Notes: generated by a model from the sequence alone, not told the origin. A stretch of 64,000 nucleotides of DNA from Bryobacterales bacterium (GCA_016716385.1 JADJWL010000011.1:124001-188000); one strand, 5' to 3'. Positions 1 through 9,457 are shown, counted from the first letter of the stretch. Numbers and translations: made by a program.

Positions 1-1111
1 CGGGGCGCGACCGGAACAGGCGGGACGCATCGGGCAGGATCTTCTCGTCAGGCAGCAGGAAGACGTCGAGTTCGTGAACCGCCGGTTCGGGACCCACATC
101 GAAGGTGCCGAGCAGCCGCTTTTCTCCGCCGCGGCTCAGTGCGTAGATCGTGAGCGGCTCGGTGGTGCGTCCCTGCGACGTCCTCTCGCGGTCCGGACGC
201 CACCACGGCGCCCGCTTGCTTGTCCCAATCCGCTGAAACAGCGTGTGAATCCAGATCGAATACGCGTGGAACCGCAGGCGATAGCGCCCTCCCACGGGAG
301 CGGCGAACTGGTCGAAGTGATATTCGTTGCCGATGTACGTGCTGGCGGGCGTCGCGAAGCCTTCCAGTTCGCGCGTTTCCGGGTCCTTTTCACCGACGGT
401 GATTGGAACCTTTTCGGCCAGCACATCGGGCTGTGCATCGAATCCGAGAATCGGAATCGTCGCGCGCTCGGGGCTGCGATTGAACGGGCTGTACCGCATC
501 CGGTTCAGGAACCGCTGCTGCTCGCGGGCGTAATACCGCTTCGTCGTCTCCGGTTCCTGCGAGGCCCGCAGCACAAGGCGCAGCGCGTGATCGGCGGTCT
601 CCATGTACCGCGCCATCTGCACGTGGGACACGTCAAGCGCCTGCCCGGACTTGTTAAATCGCTGCACGATGCCGTCCTCGGGAAGCGAGTCGCGCAGTTG
701 GAGCCACGGAGCGTGCAGCAGGTCGCGCACGGTGTTCTCGTACTCGTAGCGGTTCAGACGCCGCAGCACGGAACGCCCGGACTCCTGTGCTTCGCGCCGC
801 TCGTACGAGGCGATGGGATCGGCGAGGCTGGCCAGGAATCGCTGCCGCTCCGGTGTCTTTCCTCCGCCCGGCGGCATCGCGCCGTCGCGCACCGCGTCAT
901 GCACGCGCACCCATTGCGTCCGCGCGTGTGGATCGTCCAGACGAAATGGCAGCGCCGCCAGGTTCAGGCCCGCCGGCGGCTTTTCCGGGCCATGGCAGGC
1001 GACACAGTTCTTGCCAAGAAAAGCCCGCATCTCCGCCGGCGGCTCGTTCGCGCAGACGAGCAGCGCGCTCAAGAAGAACGCAAAGACCAGATTGCGACCA
1101 ATGCCCGCCAC
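1..1111 (-). CDS. DUF1592/DUF1588-type exported cytochrome c protein (3' end beyond window)
   Basis: The reading frame stays open from a GTG at 1111 to the window edge, giving about 370 residues with no stop. It begins with a hydrophobic leader (residues 5-20), followed by a single haem-binding motif CVACH at 36-40 and then a region (NRYEYENTVRDLL, about residue 108 on) typical of the large planctomycete/acidobacterial cytochrome proteins with DUF1587-1592-1595-1588-1585 modules. Those proteins are usually 700-900 residues, so roughly half is seen. Family members are exported and thought to bind haem at the N-terminus; their substrates are unknown. The gene starts 22 bases after the stop of the FN3 lipoprotein gene and is probably the last member of the hslV-hslU-lipoprotein run. 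GTG is chosen because no ATG precedes the leader in this frame. Confidence 0.8.
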   Translation of the reverse strand, partial: MAGIGRNLVFAFFLSALLVCANEPPAEMRAFLGKNCVACHGPEKPPAGLNLAALPFRLDDPHARTQWVRVHDAVRDGAMPPGGGKTPERQRFLASLADPIASYERREAQESGRSVLRRLNRYEYENTVRDLLHAPWLQLRDSLPEDGIVQRFNKSGQALDVSHVQMARYMETADHALRLVLRASQEPETTKRYYAREQQRFLNRMRYSPFNRSPERATIPILGFDAQPDVLAEKVPITVGEKDPETRELEGFATPASTYIGNEYHFDQFAAPVGGRYRLRFHAYSIWIHTLFQRIGTSKRAPWWRPDRERTSQGRTTEPLTIYALSRGGEKRLLGTFDVGPEPAVHELDVFLLPDEKILPDASRLFRSRP

Positions 1112-1133
1112 GACGCAGGTTAGGATATCAAGT

Positions 1134-2117
1134 CTACTGGAGCGCCGCGGCGCTCACCGGTTCGCTGCGGTCTCCCTCGTTGCCGGACCGGTCGAGCGCG
1201 GAGACAGCATAGCGGTAAGTCTGTCCCGCCTCCACCTGGCGGTCGGTGTAGGCAGGCTCAGTCAGACCATCGGCGACCACCTCCCAGTCCGCCTCGCCCG
1301 TGGCACGGTACACTCGAAATCCCGCTAAGTCTTCAGCCGCCGGCGGCGCCCAGGTGAGCGCAATGCCGGATTCCGCGGCCACTACCCGGACATCCTCGGG
1401 CGCGGGCGGTCCGAACGTGTCCTCCGGCGTGAACATCACCGCGTCCGACATCTCGCTCTCCACCCGCTCGCCGGGAAAAAACGCCTGAATCCGGTAGCGG
1501 TAGGCTATGCCGCGCACGATGGTGTCATCGAGCCACTCCACCTCGGGGATGGTCGCCGCCAGCACGGGCATCCCCCCTTCCGCGTCACGGTACACGCGAT
1601 AGAGCGCCTCGGCGTGTACGCTCTCCCAGGCCAGCCGGAGCCCCGCCAGATCGTTCTCCGCGCGCGGCGGTGCGGGTGTCTGCAGGGGCTCGCGGACCCT
1701 GAGCGAGACCAGGTTCGACCAGCCCTGCGTCTTTCCTGTGTGCCCGAAGACCGAGACCCCGAGGACGACCTCGCGTCCGGCACGCGGGCGCGCCGGAATC
1801 GTCCGCTCCAAAACGGTTCCAGGTTGGAGATCGTCGCCGGAGAAATCAATCGCCTCGCCGCCGGCGGCCCACGCGTCGAGATTGAATGGATCGCCGCCTT
1901 CTCCGATGCGCACCTGCACGCGGCCGACTCCCCGCAGCAGGAGCCCGTCGGTGTTCATCGTGGGCAGCGTGAACCGCGCCACAATCGCGTCGCCCCGCTG
2001 GATCACGGCGAGGTCGGTGACCGGCTCCGGGATATGCAATTGCGGCGGCAAGGGGTCGCCGACATACCCGCAGCCGGCCACAAGGCACAGGAGCGCTGCC
2101 GCCACGCACTGGCGCAT
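1134..2117 (-). CDS. Exported lipoprotein with fibronectin type III domains
   Basis: A 327-residue protein with a lipoprotein signal peptide: hydrophobic stretch then VAGC, making Cys16 the likely lipidated residue. The mature part contains two clear fibronectin type III-like modules, recognisable by the repeated 'YRVYRDAEG...YRYRIQAF' (about 160-210) and 'FRVYRATGE...YRYAVSALDRSGN' (about 265-315) patterns; a more divergent beta-rich module lies before them. No catalytic motif is visible, so a binding or scaffolding role at the envelope is the most that can be inferred. Its ATG shares one base with the hslU stop (TAATG), so it is likely translated by coupling with hslU, although a functional link with the protease is not evident. 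Confidence 0.85.
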   Translation of the reverse strand: MRQCVAAALLCLVAGCGYVGDPLPPQLHIPEPVTDLAVIQRGDAIVARFTLPTMNTDGLLLRGVGRVQVRIGEGGDPFNLDAWAAGGEAIDFSGDDLQPGTVLERTIPARPRAGREVVLGVSVFGHTGKTQGWSNLVSLRVREPLQTPAPPRAENDLAGLRLAWESVHAEALYRVYRDAEGGMPVLAATIPEVEWLDDTIVRGIAYRYRIQAFFPGERVESEMSDAVMFTPEDTFGPPAPEDVRVVAAESGIALTWAPPAAEDLAGFRVYRATGEADWEVVADGLTEPAYTDRQVEAGQTYRYAVSALDRSGNEGDRSEPVSAAALQ

Positions 2118-3475
2118 TAGAGGATATACCGGCTCAGATCCTGGTCCTTGACGATGTCGGCCAGTTGCTTGCGCACGTACTCCCCATCGATCCGCACGCT
2201 CTTCTTCTTGAGGTTCGGACCCTCAAATGAGATTTCTTCGAGCAGCTTCTCCATGATCGTGTGCAGGCGGCGCGCGCCAATGTTTTCCGCGCTCTCGTTG
2301 ACCTGCGCCGCGAAGCGGGCCACCTCTTCGACAGAGTCGTCGGTAAACGTGAGCCGGATCCCTTCGGTGTCCATCAGCGCTTCGTACTGCTTGATGAGCG
2401 CGTTCTTGGGCTCACGCAGGATGCGCTTGAAATCCTCGACCGTGAGCGATTTCAATTCCACCCGGATCGGGAACCGTCCCTGCAGCTCCGGGATCATGTC
2501 GCTCGGCTTCGACACGTGGAACGCGCCCGCCGCGATAAACAGGATGTGGTCCGTGCGCACGAACCCGTGCCGCGTATTGACCGTGGTGCCTTCGACAATC
2601 GGCAGAATATCGCGCTGGACGCCTTCGCGGCTGACATCCGGTCCGTGCCCGGACTCGCGCCCCGCAATCTTGTCGATCTCGTCGAGGAACACGATCCCGC
2701 GCGACTCGACCCGCTCCAGCGCCACGCGCACCACCTGGTCCATGTCGATCAGCTTCTGCTCTTCCTCCTGCACCAGGTAATCCATCGCTTCGGACACGTG
2801 CATCTTGCGTTTGCGGGAACGGGGTCCGAACAGATTGGGCAGGAAGTCCTTCAGGTTGATGTCCATCTCCTCGATGCCCGTGGAAGCAATCTCGAGCGAC
2901 GGCCCGCGCTCTTTGACATCGATCTCGACCATGCGGTCATCGAGCTTTCCCGCGCGCAACTTCTCGCGCAACTTCTCGCGGGTGCGCTCGACGGACGTCT
3001 CGCTGCCTTCGGGCTGCGGTGGCATCAACAGATCGAGCATGCGCTCTTCGGCATTGGCTTCGGCGCGGTCCCCGACTTCGTCGAGGCGCTCCTCGCGCAC
3101 CATGTCGATAGCGATGTCGACCAGGTCACGCACGATCGACTCAACGTCGCGGCCCACATAGCCCACCTCGGTGAACTTGCTCGCCTCCACCTTCATGAAC
3201 GGGGAGTTGGCCAGCTTGGCCAGGCGGCGCGCCAGCTCCGTCTTGCCGACGCCGGTCGGGCCGATCATGAGGATGTTCTTCGGCATGACCTCTTCGGCCA
3301 TCTCGGGAGCGAGTTTCTGGCGCCGGATCCGGTTGCGCAGCGCGATTGCCACCGCGCGCTTGGCGTCAGCCTGCCCGATGACGTACTTGTCGAGTTCGCG
3401 CACAATCTCGCGCGGGGTCAATTCGTCGAGCAGCGGGGACTCGCTGGCGGAACTGCTGGGAAGATAGATCACCAT
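2117..3475 (-). CDS. hslU: ATP-dependent protease ATPase subunit HslU
   Basis: 452 residues, the normal length for HslU (ClpY), the AAA+ unfoldase that feeds substrates into the HslV peptidase. The N-terminus LTPREIVRELDKYVIGQ, the Walker A motif GPTGVGKT (about 72-79), the pore motif GYVGRDVES, the long I-domain (about 110-230), Walker B IVFLDEID and the sensor/C-terminal domain are all present. The extreme C-terminus SRYIL matches the tail that inserts into HslV and switches on proteolysis. The gene follows hslV after three bases and is therefore co-transcribed with it. About ten extra residues precede the conserved start, which could mean a slightly later initiation codon, but the ATG at 3475 is the one placed next to the hslV stop. 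Confidence 0.97.
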   Translation of the reverse strand: MVIYLPSSSASESPLLDELTPREIVRELDKYVIGQADAKRAVAIALRNRIRRQKLAPEMAEEVMPKNILMIGPTGVGKTELARRLAKLANSPFMKVEASKFTEVGYVGRDVESIVRDLVDIAIDMVREERLDEVGDRAEANAEERMLDLLMPPQPEGSETSVERTREKLREKLRAGKLDDRMVEIDVKERGPSLEIASTGIEEMDINLKDFLPNLFGPRSRKRKMHVSEAMDYLVQEEEQKLIDMDQVVRVALERVESRGIVFLDEIDKIAGRESGHGPDVSREGVQRDILPIVEGTTVNTRHGFVRTDHILFIAAGAFHVSKPSDMIPELQGRFPIRVELKSLTVEDFKRILREPKNALIKQYEALMDTEGIRLTFTDDSVEEVARFAAQVNESAENIGARRLHTIMEKLLEEISFEGPNLKKKSVRIDGEYVRKQLADIVKDQDLSRYIL

Positions 3476-3478
3476 GGC

Positions 3479-4018
3479 TCAGCCCAGTTCCTCAACGGTG
3501 AAGTTGAGATTAGTGTAGATGCAGGTTTCGCCGGCGATGCGCATGGCCTCCTCGACGATCTCCCGTGCGGAAAGCTTGGTGTGGCGGAACAGCGCGGTCG
3601 CGGCAGCATTCGCGAAGGGACCGCCCGAGCCGATCGCGGCGATGCCCGAATCGGGCTCGATCACATCCCCGTTGCCGCTCACCAGGTAGGTATTCTTGAG
3701 ATCGGCAACGAGCAGCAAGGCTTCAAGATGCCGCAGGGCTTTGTCGGTCCGCCAGTCCTTCGCCAGTTCCACGACGGCGCGGGACAGATTCCCGTTGTGG
3801 CTTTCGAGCTTGGCCTCGAAGCGCGAGAAGAGGGCGAAGGCGTCGGCTGTGGATCCGGCAAATCCTGCCATAATCTGTTCTTTGTATAAACGCCGCAGCT
3901 TGCGGGCGGAAGCTTTCAGGACTTCGCTGCCCATGGTCACCTGGCCGTCGCCGGCCATCACCACTTTTCCGTCCCGGCGAACGCAGAGGACCGTGGTCGA
4001 GCGAATTTTCTGTTTCAT
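3479..4018 (-). CDS. hslV: ATP-dependent protease peptidase subunit HslV
   Basis: 179 residues, the normal size for HslV (ClpQ), the proteasome-beta-like threonine peptidase that forms dodecamers capped by HslU. The sequence begins with a short propeptide, and the pair Thr8-Thr9 followed by VLCVRRDG is the site where the mature N-terminal catalytic threonine (Thr8) is exposed. The motif AGDGQVTMG and the conserved GFAGSTADAF stretch also fit the family. It is the first gene of the hslVU run; 79 bases separate it from nadB upstream, which is where its promoter should lie, although I see no convincing heat-shock promoter there. Confidence 0.97.
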   Translation of the reverse strand: MKQKIRSTTVLCVRRDGKVVMAGDGQVTMGSEVLKASARKLRRLYKEQIMAGFAGSTADAFALFSRFEAKLESHNGNLSRAVVELAKDWRTDKALRHLEALLLVADLKNTYLVSGNGDVIEPDSGIAAIGSGGPFANAAATALFRHTKLSAREIVEEAMRIAGETCIYTNLNFTVEELG

Positions 4019-4097
4019 AGAGCGGTTTGGCCGGGCCGCGTCAGCGCGGGTGCTGCGTGGCCGGGCGGTTCCTTTATCTTAGCGCGGCCGGGGGAAC

Positions 4098-5612
4098 CTA
4101 CCGGAAGATGATGGGGTTGCCCCGCGAGACCAGGGAATGCTTCCGGAACGCGGGATCGGCCGACGGGAAATCCTGGCGGAAGTGGCCGCCGCGGCTTTCC
4201 TCGCGGGCCAGGGCGCACCGCGCGATCAGGGTGGCCACGGCATGCAGGCTGCGCAGTTCGTACTCGCTCAACGCAGCCGACGCGGCGCCGCGCAGCGGGA
4301 TCGCCCCGAGCGTGCGGATCGCGCGCTCGAGTGGCTCACGGTCCCGCACGATTCCCAGCGATTCCCGGGCCAGCCGGCGGAGCGACAGCTCGGTCACACA
4401 AGGGATTTCGATGGCAGGCGGGGTCCCGCCCTGGGGAGGAGCGACCGCGAGCCATTCCCGCATCGCCGCCCCGGCGCGCGCTCCATACACCAGCGCTTCG
4501 AGCAAAGAGTTGCTGGCCAGCCGGTTGGCCCCGTGGACGCCGGTGCAGGCCACCTCGCCGGCGGCGTACAGGCGGGGCAAAGTCGTGCGGCCATCGAGGT
4601 CGGTCTGCACGCCGCCCATCGCGTAGTGGGCGGCCGGGTGCACCGGCGCAGGCTGCGCGGCAATGTCGACCCCGTACCGCAGGCACGTCTGGTGAATTCG
4701 GGGAAAACGCTGCCGGATAAACTCCGCGCCCCGGTGGCGGAGGTCGAGAAAGACGTGCGGCGCTCCGCTGCGCCGGATCTCGGCGAGAATCGCGCGCGAG
4801 ACAACGTCGCGCGGCGCCAGCTCATCGGTAAAGCGCTCCCCCTGCGCGTTCACAAGGTACGCTCCCTCGCCCCGCAGCGCCTCGGAGAGGAGGAAGCGCG
4901 GCGCGCCCTCGACATGCAGCGCGGTCGGATGAAACTGCACGAACTCGATGTCGCCGACTTCGGCGCCCGCACGGTATGCAAGAGCGACCCCGTCGCCGGT
5001 GGCGACGTCGGGGTTGGTTGTCTCGAGGTAGACGCGTCCGAGTCCGCCGGTAGCCAGCAGGACGGCGCGCGCCCGCATGATCTCCGGCGCCGCGCCGGCC
5101 GACGGCTGGAAGATCACTCCGGCCACCTGCCCGTCCTCCACGACAAGATCCGTCGTCGCCAGAAACGTGCGGAACTCGACGTTGTCGAGCGAACTGGCCT
5201 TGCGGTAGAGAGCACGCGCAATCTCACGTCCGGTGGAATCGCCGTGGGCATGCAGCACGCGGTTCCGGCTGTGCGCTCCCTCGCGCGTGAAGGCGAGCTG
5301 CGTGCCTTCCCGGTCGAATTCCGTGCCCCATTCGATGAGCTTCTCGATCTCACGGGGACCGGCTTCGACCAGCACCCGGACCGCGCTCCGGTTGCAGAGC
5401 CCATCGCCCGCGGCGAGCGTATCCTGCTCATGCAAGCCGACCTCGTCTTCGTCGCTGAGGGCGACGGCAATGCCGCCCTGCGCGTATTCGGACGACGACT
5501 CGTGCAGGCTGTCCTTGGCGGCGACGAGCACCCGGCCCGCGCCGGCCAGTTCGATCGCCGCCCGCAAGCCGGCCACACCGGCGCCGATCACCAGAAAATC
5601 GACTGAAGGCAT
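4098..5612 (-). CDS. nadB: L-aspartate oxidase NadB
   Basis: Flavoprotein that oxidises L-aspartate to iminoaspartate, the first step of de novo NAD synthesis in bacteria. The 504-residue protein starts with the FAD-binding signature DFLVIGAGVAGLRAAIELA, then shows SSEYAQGGIAVAL, the HSRNRVLHAHGDSTG loop, FVQFHPTAL, and the GGVQTDLDGRT and ASNSLLEALVYG motifs of the succinate dehydrogenase/aspartate oxidase flavoprotein family. The C-terminal helical domain (ESRGGHFRQDFP) is present. The frame remains open further upstream, but the ATG at 5612 sits directly before the FAD motif, so it was chosen. No nadA or nadC is found in the window. It is divergent from the gamma-glutamyltransferase gene across about 70 bases. 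Confidence 0.93.
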   Translation of the reverse strand: MPSVDFLVIGAGVAGLRAAIELAGAGRVLVAAKDSLHESSSEYAQGGIAVALSDEDEVGLHEQDTLAAGDGLCNRSAVRVLVEAGPREIEKLIEWGTEFDREGTQLAFTREGAHSRNRVLHAHGDSTGREIARALYRKASSLDNVEFRTFLATTDLVVEDGQVAGVIFQPSAGAAPEIMRARAVLLATGGLGRVYLETTNPDVATGDGVALAYRAGAEVGDIEFVQFHPTALHVEGAPRFLLSEALRGEGAYLVNAQGERFTDELAPRDVVSRAILAEIRRSGAPHVFLDLRHRGAEFIRQRFPRIHQTCLRYGVDIAAQPAPVHPAAHYAMGGVQTDLDGRTTLPRLYAAGEVACTGVHGANRLASNSLLEALVYGARAGAAMREWLAVAPPQGGTPPAIEIPCVTELSLRRLARESLGIVRDREPLERAIRTLGAIPLRGAASAALSEYELRSLHAVATLIARCALAREESRGGHFRQDFPSADPAFRKHSLVSRGNPIIFR

Positions 5613-5684
5613 CGGGTAACTCGTGATTCTAGCAGGGATGCGGCTTACGTCCTGTGGCGGCTTGCGATACAGTATTCCCACGTG

Positions 5685-7277
5685 ATGAAGCTCCTCGCCC
5701 TCTCGACGCTTGCGCTCGCTCTCCCGCTGTACGGCCAGCTTGCCACCGGCACGTCCGGCATGGTCAGCTCGGCGCACCCCCTGGCTTCGGAAGCCGGCCT
5801 GGCTGTCCTCAAGGACGGTGGCAACGCGTTCGACGCCGCTATCGCCGTGGCAGCCACCCTCAACGTGGTGGAGCCGGAGAACTCGGGCCTCGGCGGCTAC
5901 GGCAGCATTGCCATCTACGACGCGGCGAAGAACCGGGTGCGTGTGCTCAACGCCAGCGGCCGGATTCCAAAGGGCATGCGGCGCGACGCGTTCGACGACA
6001 CCAGCGCGCGGCGCGGCGTCAAGACCATCGCCGCCCCGGTGAACGCTCGTGCCTGGGAACAGATCTCACAGCAATATGGAACGCGTCCCTGGAAGACGCT
6101 TTTCAGTGCGGCAATTCTGCACGCCGAGCAGGGCTTTCCACTCGTACGGCCAATCGCCGAAGGCGTGTTCGCCGAGTTCCCGGACCATGCGAAAGCCATC
6201 TACGGACGCGACGGAAAGCCCCTCGGCGCCGGCGAGATGCTCGTGCAGCGCGATTTGGGAAAGTCGCTGCGGCTGGTCGCCGAGCAGGGGGTCGACGTCC
6301 TCCACGGAGGCGAACTGGGGCGTAAAGTCGCCGATGAGCTCGCCCGCGCGGGCTCATTTGTCACGCTGGAAGACATCGCGCAGAGCGGCCCGGAGTGGAT
6401 TGAGCCGATCTCGATGGAGTACCGCGGGCACCGGATCTACACCGCCGCGCCGCCGCTCAATTCGTTCGCCGCCCTGGTCCGCCTCGGCCTGCTGTCGCGC
6501 TGGAAGCTGAAGGCGAACTCAGCCGCCTACTGGCATCACTGGGCCGAAGCGCTGAAGCACGGCGAATGGTGCCGCCTCCGCTACGCCGTCGACCCGGATT
6601 TCGGAACCGTGCCGCTCGATCGCCTTCTCTCCGCCCGCTACTGGAAGGAACAGGCGGCCCGGGTCGATCCCGGCAAGGCATCGGAGTTCGTCCCGCCCGG
6701 AGCGGCCAGACCCGAAGGCGCCGACACCACGCACTTCGTCGTGGCCGACCGCTGGGGCAACGTCGTCACCATGACCCAGACCCTTGGCAACGGGTTCGGC
6801 AGCCGCCTGCTCATCCCCGGGACGGGGATCTGGCTAAACAATTCCCTCGCCTACAGCACGTTCGACCCGCCGGGCAATCCGATGGACGTGCACCCCGGCC
6901 GCCGCAAGCTGAACAGCAACGCCCCGGCGATCGTGATGAAGAACGGCCGCCCCTGGATCGCCCTGGGCGCCGCCGGCGGGCACACCATCCACCAGACGGT
7001 CCCGCTGGTGCTGGCACGGATGATCGATGACGGCCTCGACATGGCTCAGGCGCTGGACGCTCCCCGCATCGCGTTCGTGGCCGACACCAAGGCGCTTTCG
7101 GTCGAGAGCCGCCTCGACGAAGCGATCCGGCGGGATCTTGAGGCGCGCGGCCACAAGGTGGAGGTGCGCGCCATCGGGCGGCTCCACGGGCTGACGGTGG
7201 AGTGGCGCGGCGGCAAGCCCGTCCGGTTTACCGGCGCGCCCGACCCGCGCGGCTCCGGGTTGGCAGCGGGGTACTGA
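5685..7277 (+). CDS. ggt: Gamma-glutamyltransferase (exported)
   Basis: About 530 residues beginning with a signal peptide (MKLLALSTLALALPLYGQ), as expected for a periplasmic enzyme that cleaves or transfers the gamma-glutamyl group of glutathione and related peptides. The pattern GGNAFDAAIAVAATLNVVEP near residue 50 and GADTTHFVVADRWGN near 347 are diagnostic: the first Thr of the TTHF pair is the autoprocessing and catalytic nucleophile that becomes the N-terminus of the small subunit. The GxGGHT-like stretch AAGGHTIHQT near the C-terminus also fits. GTG at 5682 directly precedes the ATG used here and could serve instead. No Shine-Dalgarno is evident, and a possible TACAGT -10 box lies only about 11 bases upstream of the start. 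Its 3' end overlaps the convergent neighbour by 50 bases. Confidence 0.92.
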   Translation: MKLLALSTLALALPLYGQLATGTSGMVSSAHPLASEAGLAVLKDGGNAFDAAIAVAATLNVVEPENSGLGGYGSIAIYDAAKNRVRVLNASGRIPKGMRRDAFDDTSARRGVKTIAAPVNARAWEQISQQYGTRPWKTLFSAAILHAEQGFPLVRPIAEGVFAEFPDHAKAIYGRDGKPLGAGEMLVQRDLGKSLRLVAEQGVDVLHGGELGRKVADELARAGSFVTLEDIAQSGPEWIEPISMEYRGHRIYTAAPPLNSFAALVRLGLLSRWKLKANSAAYWHHWAEALKHGEWCRLRYAVDPDFGTVPLDRLLSARYWKEQAARVDPGKASEFVPPGAARPEGADTTHFVVADRWGNVVTMTQTLGNGFGSRLLIPGTGIWLNNSLAYSTFDPPGNPMDVHPGRRKLNSNAPAIVMKNGRPWIALGAAGGHTIHQTVPLVLARMIDDGLDMAQALDAPRIAFVADTKALSVESRLDEAIRRDLEARGHKVEVRAIGRLHGLTVEWRGGKPVRFTGAPDPRGSGLAAGY

Positions 7278-8682
7278 CCGTCCGCGGCGCCAGCAGGAGC
7301 GCCACGGCACAAACCGCCAGCAAGTCGAGCAGAACGAGAAACAGGAAGAGATGGCGCGTCGTGTCCTTCACGTCGCCTAAGCTGCTGAGGCCCAATTCGA
7401 TGCCAAGCATCGCGGAAACCGCAAGGACCGTGGGCATGGCTCGCGGCCGGGCACGCCACGCCAGCAGGGGTACGCCCACTCCCAGGAGAATGCAGAATCC
7501 GAGAAGAAGAACCGGCCTTCGCTCAAACATCCAGAGCTTCGCTCCGCTCCAGAAGGCGAACGCTTCGCTGCGGGTCGACGGAGGAAGACCTGTGTCCTTC
7601 GTGAAGTTGCCGTAGTCGGGGCGCTGAAGACTGGCCTCGGACAGCCCCAGCAACAGCAGCCGCCACGCCTCTCCGGGATTCCGGAGGAGATAGGCGGCCA
7701 GCTTCCCGTGAGACAGCAGTGGAACGAGTTGTCGCCGGAGTTCCGGATTGATCAGCGCACTTCCGGCCTGGTAGGCGTCGGTGTGCGCAAACACGACGAA
7801 CTGCTCGGGAATGCCGAGTTCACGCAACGTCCTCAGCGGATCGGAAGAATTCGGCAGCAGGTTCAGGAACACAACGTTGTACGAAGCCGGAGCCGAATAC
7901 TCGATCGGAGCCGAAGCGATGCACCCCAGGCCGGCAGCGGTGAGCGCAGTCATCGCTCCCCATCGCCCGTGCCGTCCGAGAGGCCGCAGCAGCTCCGGCC
8001 TCCAGAGGAAAAGAATGAGCAACGGAAGGAACAAGAGCGAATGTTGGATCTTGGAAGAGACCAGAAGGACTGCCGATAGCGCGATTCCCCACGCATTCCT
8101 CTTTGGATCGCCTTCTCCCGTGACCTGCCGCGCCGCAAACGCTGCCACCAGCAGGAGCATCGCCAGAGACGCCGTGTCGGTGTAGAACGAATTCATCGGC
8201 GCAACATACTGGGGATCTACATAGACAATCGCAAGAAGAATCAGGAGCGCGGCGCGGCGCCACAGAGGGAGACGCCAAACAAGAGGTAAGACCAGCCAGA
8301 ACGCCAGCGCGGCAATGCTGCCGTAGGTCAGCCCGGTCCAGCGGATGTCGAATCCCGCGTCGCCCTGGAACACCTGGTTGACCAGCCACGCGGGCAGCAG
8401 GAGCAAGTGGGCGCTTGTGGGCAGATAAAACGGAGCTTGAAACGCCGGATTGACCTCGTATCTCGGGACCACAAAATGAAAATACATATCGTCATACGGC
8501 AGCGGAGGGGGCTGGAGACTGAAAAACCCCATGACGATATAAAAATCTCCGTTATTCGGTAGCCCGATAATGGGGGGAATCAAGAGCTGGTAGGCAAGGA
8601 TCGCCGCGAAAAGAACAACCGCGGCTCCGCAAAACCAAGCCCGGCGGGGACGGCGCAACGCCACATGGAGATCCGATTCCAT
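7228..8682 (-). CDS. Polytopic membrane protein, possible GT-C-like glycosyltransferase
   Basis: 484 residues with roughly ten or more hydrophobic segments: one near residues 16-34 after the basic start, then many from about 110 to the end. The first external loop carries NNGDFYIVMGF and an acidic motif (YDDMYFHF), and a further loop contains NSFYTDTASLAMLLL. This layout (N-terminal helix, acidic first loop, many helices) resembles lipid-linked-sugar GT-C glycosyltransferases such as the WsfD-type group, but I cannot identify a confirmed family signature. The start ATG at 8682 is the first one outside the leuD region and precedes a basic, membrane-inserting N-terminus. G+C is lower than in flanking genes. 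The last 50 bases overlap convergently with the gamma-glutamyltransferase gene. Confidence 0.75.
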   Translation of the reverse strand: MESDLHVALRRPRRAWFCGAAVVLFAAILAYQLLIPPIIGLPNNGDFYIVMGFFSLQPPPLPYDDMYFHFVVPRYEVNPAFQAPFYLPTSAHLLLLPAWLVNQVFQGDAGFDIRWTGLTYGSIAALAFWLVLPLVWRLPLWRRAALLILLAIVYVDPQYVAPMNSFYTDTASLAMLLLVAAFAARQVTGEGDPKRNAWGIALSAVLLVSSKIQHSLLFLPLLILFLWRPELLRPLGRHGRWGAMTALTAAGLGCIASAPIEYSAPASYNVVFLNLLPNSSDPLRTLRELGIPEQFVVFAHTDAYQAGSALINPELRRQLVPLLSHGKLAAYLLRNPGEAWRLLLLGLSEASLQRPDYGNFTKDTGLPPSTRSEAFAFWSGAKLWMFERRPVLLLGFCILLGVGVPLLAWRARPRAMPTVLAVSAMLGIELGLSSLGDVKDTTRHLFLFLVLLDLLAVCAVALLLAPRTVSTPLPTRSRAGRARR

Positions 8683-8839
8683 TGGGTTTCGCGACTCGCA
8701 GTATATCACGCGCAGGAAGTGTGTCGACGGAAATCGTCGTGAGACCCGTACACGGCAGTCCAGGCCTCCGGCAGAGCCTTCGCATGGCGCGGGACTCCGC
8801 CGGAGGAGGTCGTTCAGTGGGAACCCGGCGGCGGGTGCG

Positions 8840-9457
8840 TCACGAAACCTGGGCGAGCGTGTCGATCGAATGCGGGCGCCGCGCTTCGTAGGCGCCGATG
8901 GCCGCCTCCTGCTGGAGGATATAGCCCAATTCGTCGATGCCTTCGAGCAGGCAATGCCGCGAGAACGGATCGACCCGGAACTCCACCGAGCCGCCGCCCG
9001 GCAGCGCGAGGGTTTGCGCGGCAAGGTCGACAGCCACCTCAGCCGCGGGATCCGCCTCCACGGCCGCGAACAGTGACGCCTGCACTTCGGGCGTCACCAC
9101 AACCGGCAGCAGCGCATTCTTGAGCGAATTCTGCTTGAAGATGTCGGCGAACGATGTCGAGATCACAGCCCGGAAGCCGAACTGCGTGAGCGCCCACGGG
9201 GCGTGCTCGCGCGAAGAACCGCAGCCGAAATTGTCCCCGGCGAGCAGCACGGATGCGCCCTTCACACGGTCCTGGTTCAGGATGAAGTCCGGCTTCGGGG
9301 AGCCGTCTTCCTGGTAGCGCCAGTCGAAGAACAACTGGTCGGCCAGTCCCTCCATCGATGTGGTCTTCAGAAACCGCGCCGGGATGATCTGGTCGGTGTC
9401 GACGTTGTTGATCGGCAGCGGCACAATGCGGCTGCGGAAGGCTTCGAATTTCTTCAC
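8840..9457 (-). CDS. leuD: 3-isopropylmalate dehydratase small subunit
   Basis: 205 residues, the bacterial (long) form of LeuD, which pairs with LeuC to isomerise 2-isopropylmalate to 3-isopropylmalate in leucine synthesis. The start IVPLPINNVDTDQIIPARFLK and the motif GDNFGCGSSREHAPWAL, which contacts the substrate gamma-side chain, are both present. The ATG overlaps the leuC stop by four bases (ATGA), so translation is coupled and a 1:1 subunit ratio is expected. It is the last gene of the leuABCD run; about 157 bases without a gene follow before the membrane protein gene begins, and no terminator hairpin stands out there. Confidence 0.96.
   Translation of the reverse strand: MKKFEAFRSRIVPLPINNVDTDQIIPARFLKTTSMEGLADQLFFDWRYQEDGSPKPDFILNQDRVKGASVLLAGDNFGCGSSREHAPWALTQFGFRAVISTSFADIFKQNSLKNALLPVVVTPEVQASLFAAVEADPAAEVAVDLAAQTLALPGGGSVEFRVDPFSRHCLLEGIDELGYILQQEAAIGAYEARRPHSIDTLAQVS

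Noticed and set aside
2261..3889. Plus-strand open frame over hslU and hslV
   Set aside because: Antisense to two intact protease genes and rich in Arg, His and Leu without motifs.
5644..5672. Promoter TTACGT-17-TACAGT for the gamma-glutamyltransferase
   Set aside because: Only three of six -35 bases match and it is too close to the start to be sure; mentioned only as a possible leaderless start.
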